Assembly: GCA_937930305.1 (NCBI GenBank)
Contig: CALGLE010000014.1
Location: forward strand, 60,226 to 124,225
DNA from: an uncultured Granulosicoccaceae bacterium
GTDB lineage: Bacteria > Pseudomonadota > Gammaproteobacteria > Granulosicoccales > Granulosicoccaceae
Direction: 5' to 3'
Length of the DNA stretch: 64,000 bases
This document shows, piece after piece, positions 56,301 through 63,859 of the stretch (its first letter is position 1; every line of letters begins with the position of its first letter). The position numbers and the translations under genes were made by a program. The notes below the pieces were generated by a model, which saw nothing but the letters and a program-made list of their open reading frames with translations, made no database searches and was not told the origin of the DNA.

Positions 56301-56648
56301 AATGACGGTTTCAGCGGTACGCTGGAAGATTCGAATGACCTCCCGTAAATCTTCCGGGTCGAGCTTTTTAGTGAGTTCTGTAGAGCTTGCTAAGTCACAA
56401 AACATGACGGTTAGATGCCGCCGCTCCGTTTTCTTATGGGGGGCAGTTTCGGCAGCGTCTATAAATGCCGACTTTTCAATCGAATTCAAAATGCGGAGCC
56501 GGTGCCCAACAGAGGAAATCCCCATATTGGTCAAATCGGCGTCGGTTAGATCGGGCAGTTGATCGGGCGTAATATCGTGATCACTAAACGCCGTTTCGTA
56601 AGTCGATAGTCCGAGTTGCGCAAGCCATTGGCTTATTGCCATTGCCAT
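53307..56648 (-). CDS. SAM domain-class III cyclase-AAA ATPase-TPR signalling protein
   Basis: Large multidomain protein, 1113 residues. A SAM domain at about 1-60 (WLAQLGLSTYETAFSDHDI) is followed by a class III adenylate/guanylate cyclase domain (about 78-265). The cyclase has metal Asp in VMFCDLASSTELT and in YLGDGLMVYFG. The segment that normally reads N-x-A-x-R is PNDAAHLQS, with His in place of the transition-state Arg. An AAA/STAND-type ATPase follows (Walker A GEAGIGKSR near 312; Walker B VIFILEDAHWID), then TPR-like helical repeats to the end. It probably senses a protein or nutrient signal and makes cAMP, or has become a pure regulator. A CRP-family gene follows directly. Confidence 0.85.
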   Translation of the reverse strand: MAMAISQWLAQLGLSTYETAFSDHDITPDQLPDLTDADLTNMGISSVGHRLRILNSIEKSAFIDAAETAPHKKTERRHLTVMFCDLASSTELTKKLDPEDLREVIRIFQRTAETVIRRYDGHIAQYLGDGLMVYFGYPIAHEDDAHRAAHTALELPEAIERLNVELMLKFNIKLAIRTGISSGDVVLGQIGTNQSGSVLATGATPNDAAHLQSIAKPGSNAVSESTQALIAAHFTTEKLTTNPAGSGEKKSVCLFEITGIKQAESRFLATRGLYTTQMVGRQDQLKSLLVLWKEAVLCKPTAVLIRGEAGIGKSRIVQALLQSAKSDPHHRVIYQCSPYHTNTPLYPAIQQLLFSVSQDSSEKEQRKFDNLKALLKPITNNTQDALELLCPLLGITQETSTNNEIAKLTAQEQRDKTMHILFEMLTKLSQDKPVIFILEDAHWIDATTLSLLKLVLTQLSDQRILIVLTARSEFVADTISADPIKTIDIERLATSDVKHLIQQVSQRKELPPVLLQQIVNRTDGIPLFIEELTKTLLTSEHIKEEQHGYEVVGNISDLQIPSTIQDSLMARLDGMKDIKEVARIASCVGREFLLEDISTITGVLVSPLSDAIQQLVAAEIIFPKLVTENEGYSFNHALVRDAAYSSLTKVRKLAIHNTLFTHYQKKNRHPELIALHAHEAGLIDQAIHYWSIASDQAVERAAYSEGIAHLDKAINGTRVIDDTLELRTTELNLLVKQSHASTALKGFAHPDTVAINAKARALLNRVKKSPYRFPVLYGHWVMRHAVGQHTTALVDAKEMLTEAQAENERVKTMMALRCLGSTRTMRGDFQNALTQLKDALSRHDSNTDKNLAHVYSLDPFVSIRIYSALNSACLGNGEDIHEFTHDLLNFAHSLAHPHTIIYAYSHLALIAQVARMPERKKYIELSNDFVEAHDLMAYRGHSLGIQAMMLYETGDLTGSRDTMAKSLSVISETKTFIYTPLLYANYAACLADLGSNEKALAAAQTAISMSSDQSEYWARAEIMRLNAHVKLICEYECDAAESLLIDSIDLAKQQNAWLWALRSTTSLAKLLQKMGKSRQAKDKIDRMLELFPANGHFLDDYLMAKLLQEQFSV

Positions 56649-56750
56649 GTACCGTGTCTCTTTTGCCCAACAGCAGACCTGTAGACCGAAGTAAATTCAC
56701 CGGTTTGCTAGTCCAAACCTGGACTCGTTAGCTGTTACTTATCGGATATC

Positions 56751-56888
56751 ATGAAGGAAAATACACCGGGTTACTACGAAAGGGTAGAAAAAGACAGCCT
56801 ACATGGAGCCGGCTCTGGTAGTGGAAGAGCCTTGCTAATCGTTGCACCGATATTGATCATTTCCTCTCTTCTTTATCGCCAGGTATGA
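56751..56888 (+). CDS. Possible small single-helix membrane protein (45 aa)
   Basis: The 353 bases between the cyclase gene and ybgC hold one small ORF. It has a polar N-terminal half (KENTPGYYERVEKDS) and a C-terminal hydrophobic segment (ALLIVAPILIISSLLY). No strong ribosome site is visible. The layout looks plausible for a small membrane protein but there is no family match I know. The rest of this gap (56889-57001) contains AT-rich sequence with a TTGACA near 56960 but no convincing -10. Confidence 0.35.
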   Translation: MKENTPGYYERVEKDSLHGAGSGSGRALLIVAPILIISSLLYRQV

Positions 56889-57001
56889 CAATAGTTTTGT
56901 AAGTCTTTGTTTTGGACATTAGAATGGTGGGGTAGGTTTATAAAAGATCTGCCAAAAATTTGACAACTATTTTTTTGTTTACGCTTTTGAGATACTGATG
57001 T

Positions 57002-57406
57002 ATGGCGTCATTTAGCTGGCCGATTCGCGTATACATTGAGGATACCGACGCGGGCGGGGTGGTGTTCTATGCGAATTACCTAAAATACATGGAACGCGCA
57101 AGAACAGAAAAGTTGCGCGCCCTCGGCATTGAACTCGACCATTGGCAAGATGAACTCAGGCGTTTGTTTGTGGTTCGAACCATTGAGGTGAAGTATCACA
57201 AACCGGCAAGATTTAATGAACAACTTCGTGTCCATGCGACTATACAAACCATGAAACGCGCAAGTTTAATTTGTCATCAACCGATTTATCGCGGTGATGA
57301 GCTGCTTATTGATGCGTCTGTACAGCTGGCCTGTGTAGACGCCGATTCCTTATCTCCGGTGGCGATACCTGCCGCCATGCAAGAGGCTTTTCGACGTGAA
57401 CAATGA
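57002..57406 (+). CDS. ybgC: Tol-Pal-associated acyl-CoA thioesterase YbgC
   Basis: Hot-dog-fold acyl-CoA thioesterase, 134 residues. The signature YIEDTDAGGVVFYANYLKYMERAR carries the catalytic Asp. It opens the Tol-Pal operon and overlaps tolQ by 11 bases. Confidence 0.94.
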   Translation: MASFSWPIRVYIEDTDAGGVVFYANYLKYMERARTEKLRALGIELDHWQDELRRLFVVRTIEVKYHKPARFNEQLRVHATIQTMKRASLICHQPIYRGDELLIDASVQLACVDADSLSPVAIPAAMQEAFRREQ

Positions 57407-58094
57407 AATGTCGTTCCTGCACCTGGTTGTTAATGCCGGCCCGGTGGTGCAGGGAGTGATGGCAATCTTGGTCATTGCGTCTGTGATGTCGTGGGCGTTG
57501 ATCCTCGGCAAGACCCTTCAACTGAGGCGCGCGAAACGCGATGCGGAAGAATTCGAAGAGGATTTTTGGGGTTCCTCTGATATCTCTGGCACTTATTCGC
57601 AGCTTACTCAACGGCGTGGCACATTAACCGGACTCGAACGCATCTTTGAAGCGGGATTTTCTGAATTTGGTCGCTTGCGAAGAAAGACAGGCAATGATGA
57701 AATCATCATGGACGGATCGGGTCGAGCCATGCGCATTGCTTTGGCAAGAGAAGCCGATACGGTTGAACAGCATTTACCCTTTCTGGCGACAGTCGGGTCC
57801 ATCAGTCCCTACATTGGCCTATTTGGCACAGTATGGGGCATCATGAATTCATTCACGGCCCTAGGTAACGTGCAGCAAGCCACTTTAGCGATGGTGGCAC
57901 CGGGTATTGCTGAGGCGTTAATCGCAACCGCTATTGGTCTTTTTGCGGCCATTCCGGCGGTGGTGTTTTACAACCGGTTTGCTACAGAAATTGATCGCTT
58001 GTTGAATCGCTATGAAAACTTCGCTGAAGAATTTTCAACCGTGTTGCAGCGTCAGGCCATTAAACGCTCTCGAACCGAACAGGATGCGGCGTAA
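57396..58094 (+). CDS. tolQ: TolQ proton-channel subunit
   Basis: ExbB/MotA-type inner-membrane protein, 232 residues with three helices. The first is at about 14-38, and the conserved second/third pair includes ATVGSISPYIGLFGTVWGIMN and GIAEALIATAIGLFAAIPAV. It forms the proton-driven motor with TolR and TolA for outer-membrane constriction. Confidence 0.96.
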   Translation: MNNEMSFLHLVVNAGPVVQGVMAILVIASVMSWALILGKTLQLRRAKRDAEEFEEDFWGSSDISGTYSQLTQRRGTLTGLERIFEAGFSEFGRLRRKTGNDEIIMDGSGRAMRIALAREADTVEQHLPFLATVGSISPYIGLFGTVWGIMNSFTALGNVQQATLAMVAPGIAEALIATAIGLFAAIPAVVFYNRFATEIDRLLNRYENFAEEFSTVLQRQAIKRSRTEQDAA

Positions 58095-58097
58095 CTG

Positions 58098-58550
58098 ATG
58101 CGTTCGGGGTCAACATTTCGGCGTGAAAATCGCCGAACCCGTCGCCAGGTGGCGGAAATAAATGTCGTGCCGTACATCGATGTTATGTTGGTGTTGCTGG
58201 TTATTTTTATGATCACAGCCCCGTTGTTGCGAACCGGTGTTGATATCGATTTGCCCGATGCTGCGGCAAATCCGATTGCCACCTCGGAAGGGGAAACCTC
58301 GGAGCCTTTGGTGTTGTCGGTGGATGCCGATGGCAAATGGTATTTAAACATCGGCGACGATCCTGAAGCGCCGCAGGAAAAAGATGAGGTATTCCTCAAA
58401 GTCTCAGCCATTATGCGGCGCGAGCCAGATCGAAAAGTTATGGTCGCAGGCGACAGCGCCGTGCCCTATAAAGAAGTCGTGCAAGCCATGGCGTCACTAC
58501 AAAGTGCCGGAGTTCCCATGGTTGGCTTGATGACGGAGCCGCCCCAATAA
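58098..58550 (+). CDS. tolR: TolR proton-channel subunit
   Basis: ExbD-type protein, 150 residues. A single N-terminal helix has the protonatable Asp in VVPYIDVMLVLLVIFMI, followed by a periplasmic domain with RKVMVAGDSAVPYKEVVQAM. It starts three bases after tolQ. Confidence 0.96.
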   Translation: MRSGSTFRRENRRTRRQVAEINVVPYIDVMLVLLVIFMITAPLLRTGVDIDLPDAAANPIATSEGETSEPLVLSVDADGKWYLNIGDDPEAPQEKDEVFLKVSAIMRREPDRKVMVAGDSAVPYKEVVQAMASLQSAGVPMVGLMTEPPQ

Positions 58551-58554
58551 GCTT

Positions 58555-60705
58555 ATGTTCGCTCTGCTGCGTAAATACCCATTAGCCATCATTGCCTCTG
58601 TGTTGTTGCACGTGGCCTTGGTTGCGGCGTTAGTCTTTCAGGTCAATTCAAAACCAAGGAAGTTACCGGCAGACGCATCCGACGGTGCGCCGATACAAGC
58701 TGTGGCCATCAGTGAAGATCAGATCATTGCGGAAATGGAACGCTTGGAAGCTGTTGAGCAGGAAGAACTGGCACAAGCTGAACAAGAACAGGCGCAGCGA
58801 GAAGAAACCTTAGCCGCACTGGACAAAGCACGCGCTGAAGCGGAAGAACGGTTGAAAGAAACCGAAGCCATGACTGAGCAGCAAAAGGCCGCTGCTGAAG
58901 CCGAAGCGGCACGCATCGTTGCTTTACAGCAGCAAGCGGTTGAATTGGAACAGCAGCGTAAAGAGCAGCAACAACTGGCCGAAAGTGAACTGGCCAAAGC
59001 TCAAGCCTTACAAGCCCAACAGGATTCGTTAACTGAACAGCAGTTGGCTGAACGTGAAGCTGAATTAGATCGGCTTCGCACAGCACGCCAAGCCGAAGAG
59101 CAACGCATTCGCGATGCTGAAGCTCGTGTGGCAGAAGAGACTCGGCGAATTGAACAAACCCTGTTAGAAAACGAGCGTGCAACCGAAGAGAAACGTCAGG
59201 CGGAAGAGCGCACAAAGCAGTTGCAAGAAGAGGCGCAATTAGCCGCAGAAGAACGAGCGGCTGCGGCGGAAGAAAAAGCGCGTTTAGAAGCGGAAGCCAA
59301 GGCAGCCGACGATCGTCGCCAACAGTTATTGGAAGAGCAAAAACGAGCAGAAGCGGAACGCGCGCAAGCCGACGAAGAGCGTAAACGACTGTTGGAAGAA
59401 CAACAAGCGGCCGAAGCCGAGCGTCGGCGTGCCGATGAAGAGCGCCAACAAGCAGAATTAGATAAGCAAAAGGCCGAAGCTGAACGAGAACGTGCCCAAG
59501 CGGATGCAGCACGCGCCTTAGAAGAACAACAGCGGGCGGAAGCAGAGCGGCAAAAAGCGCTTGAGGAACAGCAACAGGCCATTGCGGAACGTCAAAAGGC
59601 ACTGGAAGAAACGGCGCGCATTGAAGCAGAACGACAGCGCCTACTAGAGGAACGGCAGGCCGCAGAACAAGCGCGCTTGCTGGCAGAACAGCAACGGGTT
59701 GCAGAGGAAGCAGAACGCGTTGAAGCGGAACGACAAGCGTTGCTGCAGCAGCAAGCAGCAGCGCGAGAAGAAGCGCGACGGCAAGAGCAAGCCAGGGTGC
59801 AAGCTGCGGCTGAAGAGGAAGCTAGAGTAAAAGCTGCGGCTCAAGCAAAAGCTGCTGCGGAGGCAAAGGCCGCTGAGGAAGCAAAGGCCGCTGCGGAGGC
59901 AAAGGCCGCTGAGGAAGCGAGAGTTGCTGCCGAAGCCCAGGCTAAAGCGGAAGAACAGGCACGGGTGGCGCGGGAGCAAGAAGAAGCTAGGGTTCAGGCC
60001 GCGGCCGAAGCCAAAGCTAAAGCTGACGAGCAAGCCAGGGTTGCTGCCGAAGCTGAAGCACAAGCCAAGGCCGAAGCAGAAGCACAGGAGCAGGCGCGCG
60101 TGCAAGAGGAAGCTAGACTGCAGGCTGAAGCCAAAGCCAAAGCCGACGAGGACGCAAGAATTGCTGCTGAGGCTCAAGCCAAAGCTGAAGAGGAAGCCCG
60201 ATTAAAGGCTGAAGCTGAGGCAAAAGCTAAGGCCGAAGAGCAGGCGCGGGAGCAGGCGCGGGAGCAGGCGCGTCAAGCGGAGGCGAAACGCAAAGCGGAT
60301 GCTGAGGCGAAAGCGCAGCGTGAGGCAGAAGCTCGCCGCAGAGCAGAACAAGAAGCGGCTGCTGCTGCCGCGGCGGCCGAAAGTGAAGAAGATCAACGCC
60401 GGCGAGCGCAGCAGCGGCGTCAGCTCAAACAGTTACAAGCAAGATATTTCAATGCTATTCGACAACGTATCAATCGTAATTGGCGACGCCCGCCGGGTAT
60501 TGGTGGCAAAGTGGAATGCGTCGTCAGCGTTGTGCAAGTCGAAGGTGGCGACATCGTTGACGTGAACGTTGAAAGTTGTAAAGGTGGTAATGCTGCCCTA
60601 GAAAAATCGGTTGAACGAGCCGTACTATCATCCTCACCGCTGCCGTTGCCTCCAAGGCCGGAAATGTTCGATCGACAGCTGCGGTTCTATTTCCGTCCGA
60701 ATTGA
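58555..60705 (+). CDS. tolA: TolA with greatly extended coiled-coil
   Basis: Tol-Pal energy-transducing protein, 716 residues against about 420 in E. coli. A cytoplasmic start and one membrane helix (IIASVLLHVALVAALVFQV) are followed by a periplasmic helical region of roughly 540 residues rich in Glu, Ala, Gln, Arg and Lys. The globular C-terminal domain III (about 615-716) has RQRINRNWRRPPGIGGKVEC and SSPLPLPPRPEMFDRQLRFYF. The helix contains near-exact DNA repeats (36 bp and 12 bp units), so its length probably varies by repeat expansion. Confidence 0.95.
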   Translation: MFALLRKYPLAIIASVLLHVALVAALVFQVNSKPRKLPADASDGAPIQAVAISEDQIIAEMERLEAVEQEELAQAEQEQAQREETLAALDKARAEAEERLKETEAMTEQQKAAAEAEAARIVALQQQAVELEQQRKEQQQLAESELAKAQALQAQQDSLTEQQLAEREAELDRLRTARQAEEQRIRDAEARVAEETRRIEQTLLENERATEEKRQAEERTKQLQEEAQLAAEERAAAAEEKARLEAEAKAADDRRQQLLEEQKRAEAERAQADEERKRLLEEQQAAEAERRRADEERQQAELDKQKAEAERERAQADAARALEEQQRAEAERQKALEEQQQAIAERQKALEETARIEAERQRLLEERQAAEQARLLAEQQRVAEEAERVEAERQALLQQQAAAREEARRQEQARVQAAAEEEARVKAAAQAKAAAEAKAAEEAKAAAEAKAAEEARVAAEAQAKAEEQARVAREQEEARVQAAAEAKAKADEQARVAAEAEAQAKAEAEAQEQARVQEEARLQAEAKAKADEDARIAAEAQAKAEEEARLKAEAEAKAKAEEQAREQAREQARQAEAKRKADAEAKAQREAEARRRAEQEAAAAAAAAESEEDQRRRAQQRRQLKQLQARYFNAIRQRINRNWRRPPGIGGKVECVVSVVQVEGGDIVDVNVESCKGGNAALEKSVERAVLSSSPLPLPPRPEMFDRQLRFYFRPN
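59845..59916 (+). repeat. Tandem 36-bp repeat within tolA
   Basis: Two copies (59845-59880 and 59881-59916) differing at two bases, each encoding AKAAAEAKAAEE. This is consistent with recent slippage or unequal crossover in the coiled-coil region. Confidence 0.85.
60238..60273 (+). repeat. Tandem 12-bp repeat within tolA
   Basis: Three copies of GAGCAGGCGCG followed by G or T, encoding EQAR three times. Only the last base of the last copy differs. Confidence 0.85.
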
Positions 60706-60792
60706 TCCTTACAGATCAGTTTTGTTGAGTATCCTTATCTATACGAGTTGGACCGGTAAAAAACTAGTGTGAAGATTCACTGTCAAACAAAT

Positions 60793-62112
60793 ATGGAAAA
60801 GCGTAGAAAAACTCACCAAATCACCACGAATGGCTTGCTATTCGGGGTGTTGTGTTTTCTTTTGTCTATGGGTAATGCGAATGCGCTCATAGAAATAGAA
60901 ATCACTGAAGGTGTGGAAAGCACCATACCCATTGCCATCGTTCCCTTTGGTTGGGAAGGCTCGGGTGAAGCCCCCGTGGATGTCGCACAAATCGTTGCCG
61001 ATGATTTACATCGAAGCGGCTATTTTGATCCGTTTAACCGAGAGGATTTGGTTGCCCGACCCGTTAGTGGTGCGGTTCCCAATTATGCTAACTGGCGTGT
61101 CAGTGGTGCGGACTTTCTACTGATTGGGGCCATGCGTCCCGCTGGAGCTGGCTATAACGTAGATTTTCAGTTGTTTGATGTGATTCAACAAAAGATCATG
61201 TCGGCGTTCACCTTTAAAGTCACCGATCAAACACTTCGCAGTGCATCACATCAAATCGCAGATGAAGTGTTTGAAGAAGTGCTGGGCTTACCCGGTGCAT
61301 TCAATACACAAATTGCATTTGTCTCGGTTGAAGGCTCAGGTAAAGATCGTATCTACCGCTTGCAGCTGGCCGATGCCGATGGACAGAATGAGCAATCGAT
61401 GTTGACGTCCCCTCGGCCCATCATTTCACCGGCCTGGGCACCCGATGGTGTACGTATCGCTTACGTATCGTTCGAGAATCGTCGTCGGTCAGCGATTTAT
61501 GTGCAAGATCGTCAACGAGGTAGTCGGCAAAAGGTGTTGTCGCAAGAAGGGATAAACGGCGCGCCTAGTTGGTCGCCCGATGGCACACGTTTGGCGGTGG
61601 TCTTGTCTTATGAAGGCAACCCGGAAGTCTATATTTTGGATATTGCCAGTGGTCAACGCCGCCGATTGACTAAGAATGAAGCGATTGATACCGAGCCCGT
61701 TTGGTTGGATAACGATACGCTGGTGTTTACTTCCGATAGAAGTGGTGGCCCACAGCTTTATAAAGTGGCATCGCGCGGTGGGCGTGCTGAACGCGTCACG
61801 TTTGAAGGCCAATACAACGCTAGTGCTGCCGTGTCACCGGATGCGTCCACTTTAGCGTTTGTGCATCGCTCTGGTGATGGTTATCAAATTGCCACTCTAG
61901 ATATCCAAAGCGGTCTCTTTCAAACGGTGACAAACGGTACCTTAGATGAATCACCCACCTTCGCACCGAATGGGCAAATGATTATGTTTGCAACCGAGAC
62001 GGAAGGACTTGGGCGATTAGGTGCGGTGTCGATTGACGGCAGTGTTGCCCAAAGTTTGTCGTTATCTAGCGGGTCAGTACGAGAGCCAGCTTGGTCTCCT
62101 TTTAGTAAGTAA
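60793..62112 (+). CDS. tolB: TolB periplasmic beta-propeller
   Basis: Periplasmic Tol-Pal component, 439 residues. A signal peptide (basic KRRKTHQ then GLLFGVLCFLLSMGNANA) is followed by an N-terminal alpha/beta domain and a six-bladed propeller with repeats such as SWSPDGTRLAVVLSYEG and VFTSDRSGGPQLYKV. ATG at 60793 is preferred because it fits the signal peptide; GTG at 60769 is possible. Confidence 0.94.
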   Translation: MEKRRKTHQITTNGLLFGVLCFLLSMGNANALIEIEITEGVESTIPIAIVPFGWEGSGEAPVDVAQIVADDLHRSGYFDPFNREDLVARPVSGAVPNYANWRVSGADFLLIGAMRPAGAGYNVDFQLFDVIQQKIMSAFTFKVTDQTLRSASHQIADEVFEEVLGLPGAFNTQIAFVSVEGSGKDRIYRLQLADADGQNEQSMLTSPRPIISPAWAPDGVRIAYVSFENRRRSAIYVQDRQRGSRQKVLSQEGINGAPSWSPDGTRLAVVLSYEGNPEVYILDIASGQRRRLTKNEAIDTEPVWLDNDTLVFTSDRSGGPQLYKVASRGGRAERVTFEGQYNASAAVSPDASTLAFVHRSGDGYQIATLDIQSGLFQTVTNGTLDESPTFAPNGQMIMFATETEGLGRLGAVSIDGSVAQSLSLSSGSVREPAWSPFSK

Positions 62113-62192
62113 CCAAGTCTGTCATTTGCACGAGGCAATGAATCAAGTTTAAAGATGCTCTAGTGTCTTTAGTGGAATAGGAAGTGTTTACT

Positions 62193-62741
62193 ATGAAATT
62201 ATCAATGGTTAGATGTACCCGCGCGGCCTTAGCGCTGCTGTGCGTAGCAGCCCTCAGTGCTTGCGGTTCAAACCCGACACGCGCAGATGGCTCAAGCGCT
62301 GCGGCGGCTGGTGGTGCTGGAGCCACGGCAAACACCACCGCGGTGCTCGATGCCGATGGTTTGCAAATTGACCCAAATTCTGTGGCTGGGCGTGCGCCCG
62401 CCGAGCGTATTATCTATTTTGATTTTGACACCTCGGAAATTCGCGGTGAGTATTTAGATATCATCGTTCAACACGGCCGCTATTTGGCACAAAACCCGGA
62501 AGGGCGTGTGCGTTTAGAAGGGCACACCGACGAACGTGGCTCTCGAGAATACAATATCGCCTTAGGTGAACGAAGAGCTCAATCACTGTCGCGTATGTTG
62601 CAGTTACAAGGTGTCAGTTCTGCTCAGGTGCGAAGCATCAGTTATGGCGAAGAGTTACCCGTTGATGAAAATCACACCCCGGATGCTTGGGCTAAGAACC
62701 GTCGCGTACAAATCATCTACGAAAACGCGGTTCAAAACTAA
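62193..62741 (+). CDS. pal: Peptidoglycan-associated lipoprotein Pal
   Basis: Outer-membrane lipoprotein, 182 residues. The lipobox is LSAC followed by Gly-Ser. An Ala/Gly-rich linker leads to an OmpA-like peptidoglycan-binding domain with IIYFDFDTSEIRGEY and RLEGHTDERGSREYNIALGE. ATG at 62193 is favoured, with AGGAAG about 8 bases before; GTG at 62184 is the alternative. Confidence 0.95.
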   Translation: MKLSMVRCTRAALALLCVAALSACGSNPTRADGSSAAAAGGAGATANTTAVLDADGLQIDPNSVAGRAPAERIIYFDFDTSEIRGEYLDIIVQHGRYLAQNPEGRVRLEGHTDERGSREYNIALGERRAQSLSRMLQLQGVSSAQVRSISYGEELPVDENHTPDAWAKNRRVQIIYENAVQN

Positions 62742-63634
62742 TGTGGGGCCTGCGTTCAATACTGGTTGTGTTAGCGCTCAGTGTTTGTGGTTTTTCGCAG
62801 GCACAAGAAAAGCAAACAATCAAAACGGTCGATCAACGCTTAACCCGTGTTGAAAACGTTCTTGATCAATCACTGCTAAAGCTGCTGCAGCGCATAGATA
62901 GCTTGCAGCAGGAAGTTCGAGTGCTCACGGGTGAAGTGGAAAGCCTGCGCTATGAGATGGAAAAACAGCAGCAGCGCAGTCGTGAGTTATATCGCGACAC
63001 CGATCGGCGAATTGGAGAAATCGAGACAGCTGGCCCCAGCGCTTTTGGTGCAGGAGATCTGGACGATCTTGGCCTAGATGAAACCTCCAGCTTGGATGAA
63101 ACGCGAGGTCTGTCTGACGAGGTGGGTGCTGCCGGCGGTAACCCTCGATTTGTTGATCCGAACGAAACTCAGTTAACCGCCAGTAACGAGAACGATCCCT
63201 TAGCACCTAGGGTGCCCGTTCGCGCGAATACCACTCGAGCAGCCACACAGGCCGAAAAAGCGGCTTATTCCAATGCCTATGATTTACTGGCCCGAGGGGA
63301 TAACCCGGGCGCTATCTTGGCATTTGATCAATTTCTTCGTGAATTTCCGGACGGGCCGTTTTCCGACAATGCCTGGTATTGGCAGGGAGAAGCCCATTAC
63401 GCCACCCGCGCCTTCGACAACGCGAGAAATAACTTCAGCATTGTCGTGAATTCATTTCCTGAAAGCGCAAAGGTTCCTGACGCCCGCTTAAAAATTGGCT
63501 TCGCTTTATACGAAGAAGGGGACTTTGGACAGGCCCGAGAGATGCTAACGGCGGTTCAAAACGATTACCCGGGACGTTCAGCTTCCGTGTTAGCGAGAAA
63601 GCGATTGCAAAAAATGAATCGTGAGGGCAATTAA
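62741..63634 (+). CDS. cpoB: Cell division coordinator CpoB (YbgF)
   Basis: Periplasmic protein, 297 residues. It has a signal peptide (GLRSILVVLALSVCGFSQAQ), a coiled-coil (about 30-90), an acidic linker, then TPR repeats (about 180-297) starting AYSNAYDLLARGDNPGAIL. It couples Tol-Pal with septal peptidoglycan synthesis. The start overlaps the pal stop (TAATG). Confidence 0.93.
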   Translation: MWGLRSILVVLALSVCGFSQAQEKQTIKTVDQRLTRVENVLDQSLLKLLQRIDSLQQEVRVLTGEVESLRYEMEKQQQRSRELYRDTDRRIGEIETAGPSAFGAGDLDDLGLDETSSLDETRGLSDEVGAAGGNPRFVDPNETQLTASNENDPLAPRVPVRANTTRAATQAEKAAYSNAYDLLARGDNPGAILAFDQFLREFPDGPFSDNAWYWQGEAHYATRAFDNARNNFSIVVNSFPESAKVPDARLKIGFALYEEGDFGQAREMLTAVQNDYPGRSASVLARKRLQKMNREGN

Positions 63635-63656
63635 TAAGAAACGCACCGTAACTCGA

Positions 63657-63685
63657 TTGCACCGGAATCGTTTTCACCTTACAAT
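63657..63685 (+). promoter_or_regulatory. Sigma-70 promoter of tRNA-Lys
   Basis: TTGCAC at 63657-63662 and TACAAT at 63680-63685 with a 17-base spacer. The mature tRNA starts 12 bases after the -10, with a GC-rich segment between. Confidence 0.75.
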
Positions 63686-63696
63686 ATGCGGCCTGG

Positions 63697-63772
63697 GGGG
63701 CGTTAGCTCAGTTGGTAGAGCATCTGACTTTTAATCAGGTGGTCATAGGTTCGAATCCTATACGCCCCACCA
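63697..63772 (+). tRNA. tRNA-Lys (TTT anticodon)
   Basis: Complete cloverleaf of 76 bases with encoded CCA. The acceptor GGGGCGT pairs with ACGCCCC. The D-loop has AGCTCAGTTGGTAGAGC. The anticodon stem TCTGA/TCAGG flanks loop CTTTTAA with anticodon TTT at 63730-63732. The T-loop has GGTTCGAATCC. Confidence 0.97.
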
Positions 63773-63859
63773 ACCCCCTTTTTTATCCCCTCCTCAAAGT
63801 GTGTTTTAATCCTGTTTACCGGGTAATCCCATCTATTGTGTAAAGTCATGATGAAGCGC

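Noticed and set aside
58724..59602. Long minus-strand ORF inside tolA
   Set aside because: The repetitive Glu/Ala/Gln codons of tolA give open frames on the other strand; the translated product is a low-complexity Leu/Pro/Arg sequence with no start context.
63635..63680. Terminator hairpin after cpoB (CGATT/AATCG with TTTT)
   Set aside because: The stem is only five base pairs and the same bases form the well-spaced tRNA promoter, which explains them better.
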